Under the pieces are notes generated by a model that saw nothing but the letters and a program-made list of their open reading frames with translations, ran no database searches and was not told the origin of the DNA. A stretch of DNA of 64,000 nt from Paenibacillus sp. DCT19 (GTDB taxonomy: Bacteria > Bacillota > Bacilli > Paenibacillales > Paenibacillaceae), in contig NZ_CP029639.1 of the NCBI RefSeq assembly GCF_003268635.1, forward strand, positions 6,430,001 through 6,494,000, given 5' to 3'. Position numbers and translations under genes: made by a program. The number at the start of each line of letters is the position of its first letter. The stretch's first letter is position 1. Below, piece after piece: positions 55,405-64,000 of this stretch.

Positions 55405-55545
55405 CTAAGTACCAAATCCATGATCAGCAGGTCTCGCTATTGAAGGGCTTGGAGCTTCGTTTCCAGAGGCAGGCTCAGGAGCAGGAATTACGATACTTAC
55501 CCAAATGCTACATGTGGCTATCAGCAAAGCCAACGTTCTCTTCAT
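55405..55545 (-). CDS. Candidate quorum-sensing propeptide (AloP/Phr-like), 46 residues
   Basis: A short frame overlaps the last 38 bases of the receptor gene in a different frame and ends just before the terminator. It begins MKRTLALLIATC with a positively charged N-region and hydrophobic core (to about residue 20), followed by a Pro/Ala/Ser-rich stretch (PAPEPASGNEAPSPS) and a C-terminal ARPADHGFGT. The ATG follows GAGGTG at about 10 bases. This matches the usual layout of Phr, NprX, AimP and Paenibacillus AloP pro-peptides: secreted, processed from the C-terminus, and re-imported to bind the receptor. The mature peptide cannot be defined from sequence alone. Confidence 0.75.
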   Translation of the reverse strand: MKRTLALLIATCSIWVSIVIPAPEPASGNEAPSPSIARPADHGFGT

Positions 55546-56890
55546 TGAGTTTCTGCACCTCACTAATTATAATTTTGTACTGCTGTTTAGCGGTGTCTGT
55601 CGCAAAATCCCTGTATTGCTCAAACAGCCCGACACCTCTAAGCATAGCCCGACCACTACAAATTTCAAGTGAAAATTTCAGACTATTTATGACAAAATCA
55701 AGCCCTTTTTGAAACTCATCTCTCTTCAGATAATATGCTCCCAAATCAGCTAAAAGACGTACATATCGATCATCAGTAACTTGTTTGCTGACCTTTCCTA
55801 TTCGATTGCTCTGTTCCTGGTATGTGAAGTAGGATTCGTACTGTTCTAACACAAAATCGATATTTCCGTTATATCGATTGGCTGCTTTTACGATATCACA
55901 CAGCGCTGGAAATATCTCATTCTCTCGCGTTGATATATAATTCAAATAATCAGGCAATACTTCAAATTGCCCTGCCATCAAACGATAAATATAGCGGTTC
56001 GCCTCAGCCCATTCCTGAAACTGAGTGATGACTAATGCTTCCTCGTCGTTGCACTCTTTTACCCAATTATTTACCGCGTAGAGCGACACGTACTCAAGCG
56101 CCTGATCGTAATCTTTGAGATGATAACAGGCACTACCTGCCGCTAGATATGAATATAAGATATAAAATATGATAGGACGCTTGGTCTCTTCTGGTTTCTT
56201 CCTACCATTCAATTCATAATGAATCGTTGCTTTTACCCTTAACTTCTCTGATAGCTCTTGTACCTTGTTCCAACGGTGTAGTGCACCGAACGCATTAATA
56301 AGCTCATTCAAGGCATCCAACTGATAACGTTCATCCAGACGATCTACATAGTATTCAAACTGTGCTGCAATGATCAGATTCCGTTGCTGATCCTTAGAGA
56401 GACCAAGCTTGAACAGTCGGTATTGGCATAAAGCTAACCGCTCCGAGTGCTGCATTTTCTCACTCTCGGCAATCGTTTCGTATAAAAGGATCGCGGGTTC
56501 GAATTTGCCATCACGATAGAATTCTTCTGCCACTTCAAACAACAAGGGAATATAGGATAGATTATCCATCATTAAACGGATAACCTCTTCAATACAATTT
56601 AATTTGCCCAAATCGGCACATCGATGGAGGAATGGCCCTAGTCTCCGCCAGTCAGGAGTCGCATGCACAAAACACTCATCTATGTATAGTTCATAGAAAT
56701 GACCTTCTCCTAATCTCATAGCCGCAGTAATTCGATCCAATTGCTGCATAGCAATCGGGCGATTTTTATTAAGAATGTTACTTAGCGTACCTGAATTAAT
56801 GCCTGACGTGTCTGAAAAGAAGCTAATCGACATCTGCTCACGCTTGAGATAACTCTCCAAATGATCACGTATCGTGGTTGTGGACTGCAA
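55508..56890 (-). CDS. RRNPP-type peptide receptor (AloR/AimR-like)
   Basis: The 460-residue protein has an XRE-type helix-turn-helix (about residues 5-60; LESYLKREQMSISFFSDTSGINSGTLSNILNKNR) followed by a long array of TPR-like helix pairs to the C-terminus (ending KLNEENVGFADSHM). This is the RRNPP layout. TTG 56890 is chosen with GGAGGGTGG upstream. The small secreted-peptide gene overlaps its 3' end. Paenibacillus genomes encode many such AloR-AloP pairs, described by Voichek and colleagues in 2020. It likely controls transcription when bound by its peptide. Confidence 0.85.
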   Translation of the reverse strand: MQSTTTIRDHLESYLKREQMSISFFSDTSGINSGTLSNILNKNRPIAMQQLDRITAAMRLGEGHFYELYIDECFVHATPDWRRLGPFLHRCADLGKLNCIEEVIRLMMDNLSYIPLLFEVAEEFYRDGKFEPAILLYETIAESEKMQHSERLALCQYRLFKLGLSKDQQRNLIIAAQFEYYVDRLDERYQLDALNELINAFGALHRWNKVQELSEKLRVKATIHYELNGRKKPEETKRPIIFYILYSYLAAGSACYHLKDYDQALEYVSLYAVNNWVKECNDEEALVITQFQEWAEANRYIYRLMAGQFEVLPDYLNYISTRENEIFPALCDIVKAANRYNGNIDFVLEQYESYFTYQEQSNRIGKVSKQVTDDRYVRLLADLGAYYLKRDEFQKGLDFVINSLKFSLEICSGRAMLRGVGLFEQYRDFATDTAKQQYKIIISEVQKLNEENVGFADSHM

Positions 56891-57127
56891 ACGAACACCA
56901 CCCTCCAAAATAAAAAAACATAAACGAATGAATCCACTTCATCCCTTTAATGAAAAGAATTCCAGTTTGACGATATTTTTAAAATAATTATATGTATTTA
57001 TTAAGTATGGGTCAATAAAATAATTTGAACTAATTTGTATTAATTACAATTTAATCCTTTTATTTATGTCACACTATTTCTTCGATTCTATACGATTAAA
57101 GCATCTTCCTGCTAACCTCGAACAATA

Positions 57128-57162
57128 TAAAAACACGAGTGAAGATACACCCGTGTTTTTAT
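57128..57162 (-). terminator. Intrinsic terminator of the aldo/keto reductase gene
   Basis: AAAAACACGAGTG and its partner with T-rich ends form a hairpin after the gene at 57203. The rest of 56891-57202 is AT-rich and likely holds the receptor promoter. Confidence 0.7.
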
Positions 57163-57202
57163 GATCGTTTCTAAGAGAACACTATTACACTATTGCTATG
57201 AT

Positions 57203-58120
57203 TTATGGCAATACATTACCCGCAGCACGGTAAATATCGTACCATTCTTGGCGAGTAAGATGTACATCGGACGCTTTAACACAGTCTTGCAGACGTTCAA
57301 TATTCATCGTACCTGTCACGGGTTGCATCTGTGCCGGATGGCGGAGCAACCAAGCGATTGCAATCGTTGTATTGCTCACTTCATACTTCGCTGCAATCTC
57401 GTCGATCTTCGCATTCAACTCAGGGAACTTGTCGCTACCCAAGAACACCCCTTCGAAGAATCCATATTGGAAAGGAGACCATGGCTGAATCGTGATATCA
57501 TGCAGACGGCAATAATCCAATATACTGCCATCACGGTTAATTGCAGCTTCGTTCTCCATGTTAACATTGATTCCACTGTCAATCATCGTTGTATTCGTGA
57601 TGCTCATCTGGAGCTGATTCGCGACCAGTGGCTGTTTAACATACTTTTTGAGCAATTCAATCTGGTTTGGATTCTGGTTAGATACCCCGAAGTGACGAAC
57701 TTTACCTTCGCGCTCCAACAGGTCAAAGGCTTCTGCCACCTCTTCCGGCTCAACAAGCGTATCTGGACGGTGCAACAACAATACATCCAGATAGTCCGTT
57801 TTCAGACGCTGCAAAATACCATCGACTGAATTCAAAATGTGCTCTTTCGAGAAATCAAACATCCCCTTGCGAATCCCGCATTTGGATTGCAGAATGATGT
57901 TCTCCCGAACTTGAGGGCTCATCTGCACAGCATCAGCAAAGATCTCCTCACATTTCCCTGTTCCATAAATGTCGGCGTGATCGAAGAAATTCGCTCCAAT
58001 CTCCATTGCAGAACGAACAAAATGCTCCGCTTCCTTACCGTCCAATGTATTAATCCGCATGCAGCCAACCGCTACAACCGGTACCTCCAGCGAGCTACTG
58101 CCAAGTTTAATTGTTCTCAA
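57203..58120 (-). CDS. Aldo/keto reductase
   Basis: The 305-residue protein is an AKR of the YdhF type. It shows GANFFDHADIYGTGKCEEIF with the active-site Asp and Tyr, ILQSKCGI with the Lys, and LLLHRPDTL, then GVSNQN. It would reduce carbonyls with NADPH. The start is TTG 58120 with GGAGGGG upstream. Confidence 0.93.
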   Translation of the reverse strand: MRTIKLGSSSLEVPVVAVGCMRINTLDGKEAEHFVRSAMEIGANFFDHADIYGTGKCEEIFADAVQMSPQVRENIILQSKCGIRKGMFDFSKEHILNSVDGILQRLKTDYLDVLLLHRPDTLVEPEEVAEAFDLLEREGKVRHFGVSNQNPNQIELLKKYVKQPLVANQLQMSITNTTMIDSGINVNMENEAAINRDGSILDYCRLHDITIQPWSPFQYGFFEGVFLGSDKFPELNAKIDEIAAKYEVSNTTIAIAWLLRHPAQMQPVTGTMNIERLQDCVKASDVHLTRQEWYDIYRAAGNVLP

Positions 58121-58299
58121 GATGATTCCCCTCCATATTCGGATATGTGTTTAGTGTAGTGCTACAATCATCGTCGATGGTACTTGTCTTCCGTCTATGA
58201 TTGTGACATACATCTGCAATCGGTTTCAATGGCTTTTTAGAATTCTTGTATGGAAAAATGACCGTTTGTGACAAACATGAAGCACTCCGCGGTTAATCC

Positions 58300-59205
58300 C
58301 TAATCTTCATCAGCTTGTACTTCTTCTGGAACAATCACCTTCATATACTGAGGAAGAACTTGAATCTGGATTGGCAGCGGTGGTCCTTCCTCTCCATCCA
58401 CATTGGTTCCAATCGGTTCATTGGATGTCACACGCACGTCTTTTGCAGTAAAATACTCCACGTCTTTATGGTCTTTCAGGCTACCGAACAATAAGGATGT
58501 CCCTAAAGTCAGCGTGTTCAGCATACTCATGTTCCTAATCACAAAACAATGAATGACGCCATCGTCCACCACCGCATCTGGAGACAGCTTCTCAAACCCA
58601 CCCACGGAATTTGTTAACGCAGCGAGGAATAAGGGAGAGTCACCCTCCCAGATCTGACCGTCATGTTCAATGGTTAGCCGGTTCGCAGGCGTATTCACCA
58701 AGTCCTTCAGCCCTTCCTTCAGGTAGGCAAATGAACCCAGCTTTGATTTGTCTTCGGATGAAACCGAGGACAACGCTTCGGCTAGCGAACCTGCTGCTAC
58801 AACATTAGCAAACAGACGCCCATTCATATTCCCGACATCCACCGCACGCACATGATTGGAACTCAGCCCGCGAATAGCTTCTTCCGGATCAAGGGGGATA
58901 TGAAGTGCTCGCGCAAAATCATTGACCGTACCCAAGGGCACGATGCCAAGCGTAGGACGGTGATCCTGATCCATCATGCCGTTAATCGTCTCATGCAGCG
59001 TTCCATCCCCTCCAATTGAAATAACGAGATCACATCTGTTTTTACATGCATCTAGACAGAAGTTGGTCGCATCTCCTTCTTGAGCCGTTTCGTTGACAAC
59101 AACCTCATACTGCTGTGATGCCAAAATTCTTTTGACCTGGGATACATACTGCTGAGCCTGTTCTTTACCGGACGATGGATTACTGATAATCATGGCTTGA
59201 CGCAT
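58300..59205 (-). CDS. Diacylglycerol kinase family lipid kinase
   Basis: The 301-residue protein starts AMIISNPSSGKEQ and has SIGGDGTLHETINGM, PLGTVNDFARALHI and a C-terminal DGEEGPPLPIQIQVLPQ segment, as in YegS/DgkB/BmrU. It phosphorylates a lipid with ATP. GGAGGAGAAGG precedes the ATG. It diverges from the LRR gene over a 322-base gap in which I see no gene. Confidence 0.92.
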   Translation of the reverse strand: MRQAMIISNPSSGKEQAQQYVSQVKRILASQQYEVVVNETAQEGDATNFCLDACKNRCDLVISIGGDGTLHETINGMMDQDHRPTLGIVPLGTVNDFARALHIPLDPEEAIRGLSSNHVRAVDVGNMNGRLFANVVAAGSLAEALSSVSSEDKSKLGSFAYLKEGLKDLVNTPANRLTIEHDGQIWEGDSPLFLAALTNSVGGFEKLSPDAVVDDGVIHCFVIRNMSMLNTLTLGTSLLFGSLKDHKDVEYFTAKDVRVTSNEPIGTNVDGEEGPPLPIQIQVLPQYMKVIVPEEVQADED

Positions 59206-59527
59206 ACTCGCACCTTCTCCTCCAAATGGCGTATTTACCTATCTATACCCCTTCTTAACGTGCATTGAATTACAATAGAAGAAGGCATTTAAATTTTTTG
59301 GCGCAAAGTGGCTTAGAAGTGTGCAGTGTAAGGTACATTCATATAAAATAGAAGTAGAGTTGTTGGCTTATTCTGAATAGGGTGTTCCTTTTTTCATATG
59401 ATGGGTTAATAACTAGGGATGTGTGCATCCTGATCTTTCTATACATGACAATAAGGCTTGAACTACATAGAAGTTGTGCAAACGAATGGCGCATCATCAA
59501 TTCATAGAATCGGAGGGAATCGTTGTA

Positions 59528-61036
59528 ATGAGAAGAGTGGCTCTACTCGTTCTACTATTTATCCTAAGTATTGGCTCAGCCGGGCAAGCTTTGGCGTACC
59601 CAACCGGCGAATCGGGTGACAGACTCATCGAAGATCCTGCACTGGAGGATGGCTTGAAGCTTATTTTGAACAAACCGCTGGATGCTCCGCTGACTGTATC
59701 TGATCTGCAGCAACTCACCGTCGTAGATCTGAGCAATGCGGGCATTCAAAGTCTAGCCGGACTTGAACAAGCGTCTAACCTGACACATCTCCGACTATAC
59801 GGCAACGAGATTGAAACACTGACACCCCTAACACATCTGACCCAACTTCGGGAGATTGATGTACGGAACAATTACATTACATCTATTGATGCACTTGCAG
59901 AACTGAAGGATCTCGGACGACTCTTGGTTAGCAATAATTCAATTTCTTCTATTGATGTTATTGATGAATTCACCCGGCTACATACGTTTTTTGCTAGTGG
60001 TAACCAGCTTACAGATATTACGCCGCTGACGGATCTAGCTGATCTAACTTGGGTTGAGCTTGCCAACAATAAGATTGCAGATATCTCTTCACTTGCACAT
60101 TCCACCAAGCTGCAGCAGTTGAATGTAGCGAACAATCGAATTCAGCATCTGGACGATCTCGCTGATCTGCCTGACACCCTCCGCAAACTCAATGTGGCGG
60201 GAAATGAAATTTCAGACCTAACGCCTATTGAACATATGACAGGGCTTCGGACGCTCGATATTAGCGGCAACCAGATCCAGCATCTGCATGCTATTGCAGG
60301 TATGCGCCATCTAACCGAGTTGAACGCTGAATCGAATCAAATCTATGACCTAGAACCGCTAGCGTCATTGACGCAGCTCAAGTCTCTTCAACTAGCTAAT
60401 AATCGGGTGTGGGATCTAAGCCCAATCGCAGGGCTTTCGTTTACTCGCGGAGATGCTACGAACACCATCACGGATATCACGGCTTCGGTATCTTTTGGTA
60501 CGAACATGCAGACGTCGATCAATGAGAGTGAACTCGGAGGGCTAACGGTACAGAATAACTATTTGGATGTTACCAGTGGCAGTAATACGATGCACTTGCT
60601 GAACCAGATGAATGTACGGGAGCAGAAACGAACCCCTCAGGGCAGCTTCCAACGCTTGGTTGAAGGTTCTACGACAGCTTATGTGGGGGATCGGGCATAT
60701 GCCCTGGATGCGGCACCTTTTATTGATGAAGGTCGGACTTATGTTCCTTTGCGCTTTATCTCCGAGCAGTTAAACGCCCATGTGGACTGGAATGCGGCAG
60801 CGCATGAGGTTACGATTACGCAGAACGATCAGACCATTCACTGGAATGCTGACAACAAGCAGGTGCGAGTCAATGATCAACTAATGATGAATGATGCACC
60901 TCTGTTAATGAGAAACGGAAAAGCCTTCGTGCCTGTGCGGTTTATCTCTGAGCAACTGGATACGACCGTCGGCTACATCGCCAGCAGCAAAACGATCCTG
61001 ATCTTCCAGAATAAGCAACCATTGATTAGAGAATAG
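59528..61036 (+). CDS. Secreted leucine-rich-repeat protein with copper-amine-oxidase-like stalk domain
   Basis: The protein of about 502 residues starts at ATG 59528 after GGAGGG. A signal peptide (MRRVALLVLLFILSIGSAGQ ALA) is followed by an internalin-type LRR array of about ten 22-residue repeats (e.g. LTHLRLYGNEIETLTPL, LRTLDISGNQIQHLHAI), then a stalk domain with two repeats (RTYVPLRFISEQLNAHVDW, KAFVPVRFISEQLDTTVGY). It would be secreted and may bind other proteins. A terminator follows. Confidence 0.88.
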   Translation: MRRVALLVLLFILSIGSAGQALAYPTGESGDRLIEDPALEDGLKLILNKPLDAPLTVSDLQQLTVVDLSNAGIQSLAGLEQASNLTHLRLYGNEIETLTPLTHLTQLREIDVRNNYITSIDALAELKDLGRLLVSNNSISSIDVIDEFTRLHTFFASGNQLTDITPLTDLADLTWVELANNKIADISSLAHSTKLQQLNVANNRIQHLDDLADLPDTLRKLNVAGNEISDLTPIEHMTGLRTLDISGNQIQHLHAIAGMRHLTELNAESNQIYDLEPLASLTQLKSLQLANNRVWDLSPIAGLSFTRGDATNTITDITASVSFGTNMQTSINESELGGLTVQNNYLDVTSGSNTMHLLNQMNVREQKRTPQGSFQRLVEGSTTAYVGDRAYALDAAPFIDEGRTYVPLRFISEQLNAHVDWNAAAHEVTITQNDQTIHWNADNKQVRVNDQLMMNDAPLLMRNGKAFVPVRFISEQLDTTVGYIASSKTILIFQNKQPLIRE

Positions 61037-61148
61037 TCTCACCCTTAAATGCACTCATATATATGATATTTTGGCTAAATACCAAATTCGACGCGGAGAT
61101 GCCGCCAAGCATCCTTCGTTATCAAAAGCGTATTTTTTGAAGATCTCT

Positions 61149-61206
61149 AAAAGGCTGTCCCTCAGTACCGTTCGCTCGTATGAACTATACAGGGAAGGCC
61201 TTTTTC
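61149..61206. terminator. Bidirectional intrinsic terminator
   Basis: AAAAGGC...TCCCT and AGGGA...GCCTTTTT form a stem between the convergent LRR and AraC genes. Confidence 0.6.
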
Positions 61207-61208
61207 AA

Positions 61209-62123
61209 TTATTCAAAAAAATGAATTCCTCCAACGGTCTGTCTATACTCACTCGGACTCATGCCTGTCCAACGTCTGAATTGCCGACTGAAATGAGCAA
61301 GAGAAGAATATCCCAGCATCGTGGCGATCCGAGTCAGACTCAGGTCGGGCTGATGAATGAGCTGCTTGGCTTCATGAAGCTTCAGTTCAGACAAATACTT
61401 ACGCGGAGAGATACCGTACACCTTCTGAAACGTCTCCAGCGCGTACCCTGTACTGATCTGCAGTGAGGATGCAATTTCTTCAATTCGAATAACCTTTCCC
61501 CCTAATCCACTATCCCGAATGTGATCCACATTAAACTGATTTTTAATCGCTTCGGCAATCAGCTTCGCATAATGAGCTACCGTCGGAGATACAGCCTCCT
61601 TGGCACGTGAAGAGCTCCGCTCTGCTAAGACCGCCAAAATCTCTAGCAAGCCTGCCTGCATGCGAAACAGATCGGGCGTCGTATATTCTTTGTTGCGGTT
61701 AAGTAGCTCTACCCACTTCAGCATGATGTCCTTAATGCGCTGATTATCTTCGCTACCATTTGGAAATAACCATTGCACATGCTGACTCATCTCCTGCCGA
61801 AATAACACCTCGTCCACATTGAAATGAGCGATAAAGTAAGTTAATCCTTGTTCCTGGTTACATTCATTCGTATGTCTACAGCCTGGTGGAATAAGCAAAA
61901 TATCTCCTTGATGCAGTTCGTAATGGATATTCTCCATACTCGTCGTCTGTACCCCTTCCAGAATAAGAATTAACTCAAAGGCCAGATGGGATTCCGTCGG
62001 TACACGCCAGCCTTGCTTCACCTGCTGCATATGCGCACCAAATAGCTTCACATTCCAATCGGTAGCGGGTAGCCAGCGACTCTCTCGAGATAAATAGGAA
62101 CGATATTGTTCTGGAATAATCAT
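61209..62123 (-). CDS. AraC family transcriptional regulator
   Basis: The 304-residue protein has an N-terminal cupin-type sensor (ELHQGDILLIPPGCRHTNE) and a C-terminal AraC double helix-turn-helix (IEEIASSLQISTGYALETFQKVYG and RIATMLGYSSLAHFSRQFRRWTGMSPSEYR). ATG 62123 has GGTGG upstream; GTG/ATG 62135 is an alternative. It diverges from the GH30 gene and is its likely activator, perhaps responding to a plant sugar. Confidence 0.88.
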   Translation of the reverse strand: MIIPEQYRSYLSRESRWLPATDWNVKLFGAHMQQVKQGWRVPTESHLAFELILILEGVQTTSMENIHYELHQGDILLIPPGCRHTNECNQEQGLTYFIAHFNVDEVLFRQEMSQHVQWLFPNGSEDNQRIKDIMLKWVELLNRNKEYTTPDLFRMQAGLLEILAVLAERSSSRAKEAVSPTVAHYAKLIAEAIKNQFNVDHIRDSGLGGKVIRIEEIASSLQISTGYALETFQKVYGISPRKYLSELKLHEAKQLIHQPDLSLTRIATMLGYSSLAHFSRQFRRWTGMSPSEYRQTVGGIHFFE

Positions 62124-62247
62124 GAATTCCACCACCTTGGATTAGGGCAAATTTTACGCGGATCAGTGTATCTTCATTTCGTAGAAGACTTGTTATACTG
62201 ACTGTACTGTACACCATAACCGAGGTTTAGGCGAGGAGGAAAATTAG

Positions 62248-63579
62248 ATGTCACTAACGATACAAGGATACTCCACAACACCTGATACAGCATGGAAAGA
62301 GATCTCTTTTATACCTACAAAAGAAAGCGCTAACTTAACACTGAGTGGTGCTGAGCACCAGCTTGTGGAGGGATTCGGTGGATGTTTCAATGAACTGGGT
62401 TATATTGCCCTATCCCACCTGGATGATGAGCAGCGGCGTGAAGTATTTCATTCCCTTTTTCACCCTGAAGGTGAACATAAATTCAACATTTGCCGACTCC
62501 CGATTGGGGCAAGTGATTATGCAGAGCAATGGTATAGCCACAACGAGGTTGATGGGGACGTGGCAATGGAGCATTTTTCGATTGAACGTGACTTCAAATA
62601 TCTCATTCCGTACATCAAGGAAGCCCTGACGTATAATCCGAACTTACAACTCTTCGCCTCCCCTTGGAGTCCGCCAACCTGGATGAAGACACCCAAAGCG
62701 TATAACTATGGCACACTGCGCTGGGAGAAGGAGATTCTGGAAGCCTATGCTCTGTATTTCGTAAAATTCGTACAGGCTTACCAAGAGGCGGGTATTACGA
62801 TTCATCAGGTTCATGTTCAGAATGAGGTCATTGCGGATCAGAAATTCCCTTCCTGCATGTGGACAGGCGAGCAGCTTCGTGAATTTATCGCTGATTATCT
62901 TGGCCCTGCTTTTGACAAACACGGCTTGGATACGGAAATCTGGTTAGGCACGATCAACGCACCCGATCCATGGGAAGAATTGATGAAGAAGAAAACGAAT
63001 GATTTCGACGAATATGCCGGGCTTGTTCTCAGCGATCCTAAAGCATACGCCTATATTAAGGGTATCGGATACCAATGGGCTGGTAAAAATGCGATTCAAC
63101 GTACCGTCGCAAGCTATCCCGAGCTTCGTTATATGCAGACCGAGAATGAGTGTGGTGACGGGAACAACTCCTGGAACTATGCGAAATATGTATTCAATCT
63201 ATACCAGCATTATTTCAGCAACGGGGTGAACGCATACATCTACTGGAATATGGTGCTTGAACCGAAAGGCCGCAGCACTTGGGGATGGGAGCAGAACTCC
63301 ATGATTACAGTGAATCCGGAGCTGAAGGAACTCACTCGCAATCCGGAGTACTATGTAATGAAGCATTTTGCTCATCAAGTGGCGCCAGGTGCCCGGAGAC
63401 TAGGATTGTCTGGAGCTTGGGCTGGTAAAGCCGTCGCTTTCCGCAATGAGGATGGTCGTCTAGTCATTGTCATCAACAATCCCTTCAAGGATAAGCGTGA
63501 GCTTCATCTTGCCTATGAAGAACAAACACTAACGTTTGAGCTGGAAGCCGACTCCTTCAATAGCATTGTGATTGGGTAA
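62248..63579 (+). CDS. Glycoside hydrolase family 30 enzyme
   Basis: The 443-residue enzyme has the GH30 barrel with VEGFGGCFNELGY near the start and LFASPWSPPTWMK. The acid/base glutamate is in HVQNEV (about residue 193) and the nucleophile in MQTENECG (about 298); a C-terminal beta domain follows. It has no signal peptide, so it is probably cytosolic. GH30 enzymes cleave beta-glucosyl, beta-xylosyl or similar linkages; the subfamily was not determined. GGAGG precedes the ATG. Confidence 0.92.
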   Translation: MSLTIQGYSTTPDTAWKEISFIPTKESANLTLSGAEHQLVEGFGGCFNELGYIALSHLDDEQRREVFHSLFHPEGEHKFNICRLPIGASDYAEQWYSHNEVDGDVAMEHFSIERDFKYLIPYIKEALTYNPNLQLFASPWSPPTWMKTPKAYNYGTLRWEKEILEAYALYFVKFVQAYQEAGITIHQVHVQNEVIADQKFPSCMWTGEQLREFIADYLGPAFDKHGLDTEIWLGTINAPDPWEELMKKKTNDFDEYAGLVLSDPKAYAYIKGIGYQWAGKNAIQRTVASYPELRYMQTENECGDGNNSWNYAKYVFNLYQHYFSNGVNAYIYWNMVLEPKGRSTWGWEQNSMITVNPELKELTRNPEYYVMKHFAHQVAPGARRLGLSGAWAGKAVAFRNEDGRLVIVINNPFKDKRELHLAYEEQTLTFELEADSFNSIVIG

Positions 63580-63656
63580 CCATTAATCGAGTAATCGATA
63601 ATCGTTGGACACTTCAAAAGCTGAACACTCTCATAAATATATAAGATAAACGAATT

Positions 63657-63691
63657 GGAGCCTTCATCTTGTGGAATCAAGATAAGGCTCC
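63657..63691 (+). terminator. Probable terminator of the GH30 gene
   Basis: GGAGCCTTCATCTTG and CAAGATAAGGCTCC flank a 6-base loop and are followed by a T-rich tract. Confidence 0.65.
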
Positions 63692-63788
63692 TTCTCTCTG
63701 GGTCTCTGAATCACCTTTGGGCAATCTTTACGTTGTCTTAGAGGTAGTAGATCGATTCAATAAAATTAGGCCTTATCCATACGATGGC

Positions 63789-64000
63789 TTAAGGGTTATT
63801 CGCTAGGTAGTTTCTCAACCACTGCAAAGCCGGGCGCTCCGTACCATTGCTATTCACCAAGTGAGATCCGTTTACCCACGTCTGTCCTTGATTATATCCC
63901 CACAGCGTAATACCCTTCACACCTGAATGCTTCCAGAGGATCGGGAATTTCTGCTGATAGCGTTGCAATTGCGTGTTGTCGTCACCCGTCATATCCAGCT
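63789..64000 (-). CDS. Endo-1,4-beta-xylanase, GH10, C-terminal part only
   Basis: The frame runs off the window edge; the last 70 residues are present. LDMTGDDNTQLQRYQQKFPI, VKGITLWGYNQGQTW and NGTERPALQWLRNYL are the usual C-terminal GH10 segments. It would hydrolyse xylan. The 5' part and its start lie beyond 64000. Confidence 0.85.
   Translation of the reverse strand, partial: LDMTGDDNTQLQRYQQKFPILWKHSGVKGITLWGYNQGQTWVNGSHLVNSNGTERPALQWLRNYLANNP

Noticed and set aside
57161..57829. 222-codon plus-strand frame
   Set aside because: It lies antisense to the aldo/keto reductase gene, which is certain.
1..64000. Prophage, insertion sequence, integrase or tRNA
   Set aside because: No transposase, integrase, phage structural gene or cloverleaf was recognised in the window.

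Overview
The window looks like a chromosomal segment of a Paenibacillus-type Firmicute. The signs are strong GGAGG ribosome binding sites, frequent TTG and GTG starts, intrinsic terminators at most gene ends, a Spo0E-like sporulation phosphatase, an S-layer-homology protein, copper-amine-oxidase-like stalk domains, a T-box leader and an RRNPP peptide-sensing pair. The genus is inferred from gene families; the species was not determined. I saw no rRNA, tRNA, CRISPR array, insertion sequence or prophage.

Layout. 1-5.5 kb: GNAT enzyme, RlmN-like methylase, sodium-coupled transporter, GreA, a membrane protein. 5.6-10.6 kb: arylamine N-acetyltransferase, Sfp-type transferase and an iron-siderophore module (esterase, binding lipoprotein, Btr-like regulator) with two Fur-like boxes. 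10.8-19.7 kb: Bax-inhibitor-like protein, GIY-YIG protein, a MocR-ddl-GNAT cluster, a stalk-domain lipoprotein that probably starts at ATT, and small genes. 19.8-24.6 kb: SDR/TetR pair, flavin monooxygenase, retropepsin-like protein, and a methyltransferase behind a complete T-box leader. 24.6-31.7 kb: ECF sigma/anti-sigma pair, YjdM, VanZ-RDD protein, carboxylesterase, CPBP protease. 31.8-38.1 kb: a Ugp-like ABC importer with two phosphatase-type enzymes and an SMR exporter, divergent from a GbsR-type regulator. 38.6-46.8 kb: a giant S-layer-type protein, then a CdaR regulator with glycerate kinase and a GntP permease. 46.8-52.8 kb: papain-like protein, CdsA-like protein, lipoprotein, LysM protein, and an Ada gene followed by a PEP-mutase-family gene. 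52.9-59.2 kb: YtrA-type GntR/ABC operon, Spo0E-like gene, a peptide receptor with its overlapping 46-residue propeptide, aldo/keto reductase, lipid kinase. 59.5-64 kb: leucine-rich-repeat stalk protein, AraC regulator, GH30 enzyme and the end of a GH10 xylanase.

The most interesting items are: (1) the receptor/propeptide pair at 55405-56890, whose propeptide lies in another frame across the receptor stop codon; (2) a probable leucine T-box in front of a methyltransferase; (3) the GbsR-Ugp-HAD-SMR-phosphodiesterase cluster, which could be a glycerophosphocholine/choline uptake route; (4) three roughly 255-residue super-repeats in the S-layer-type protein; (5) a motif shared by the cdaR and gntP promoters.

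One caution applies to the whole window: four otherwise convincing genes (24.9, 33.9, 42.5 and 51.2 kb) are each broken by a one-base length change in a G/C run. This pattern suggests homopolymer sequencing errors rather than four real pseudogenes.
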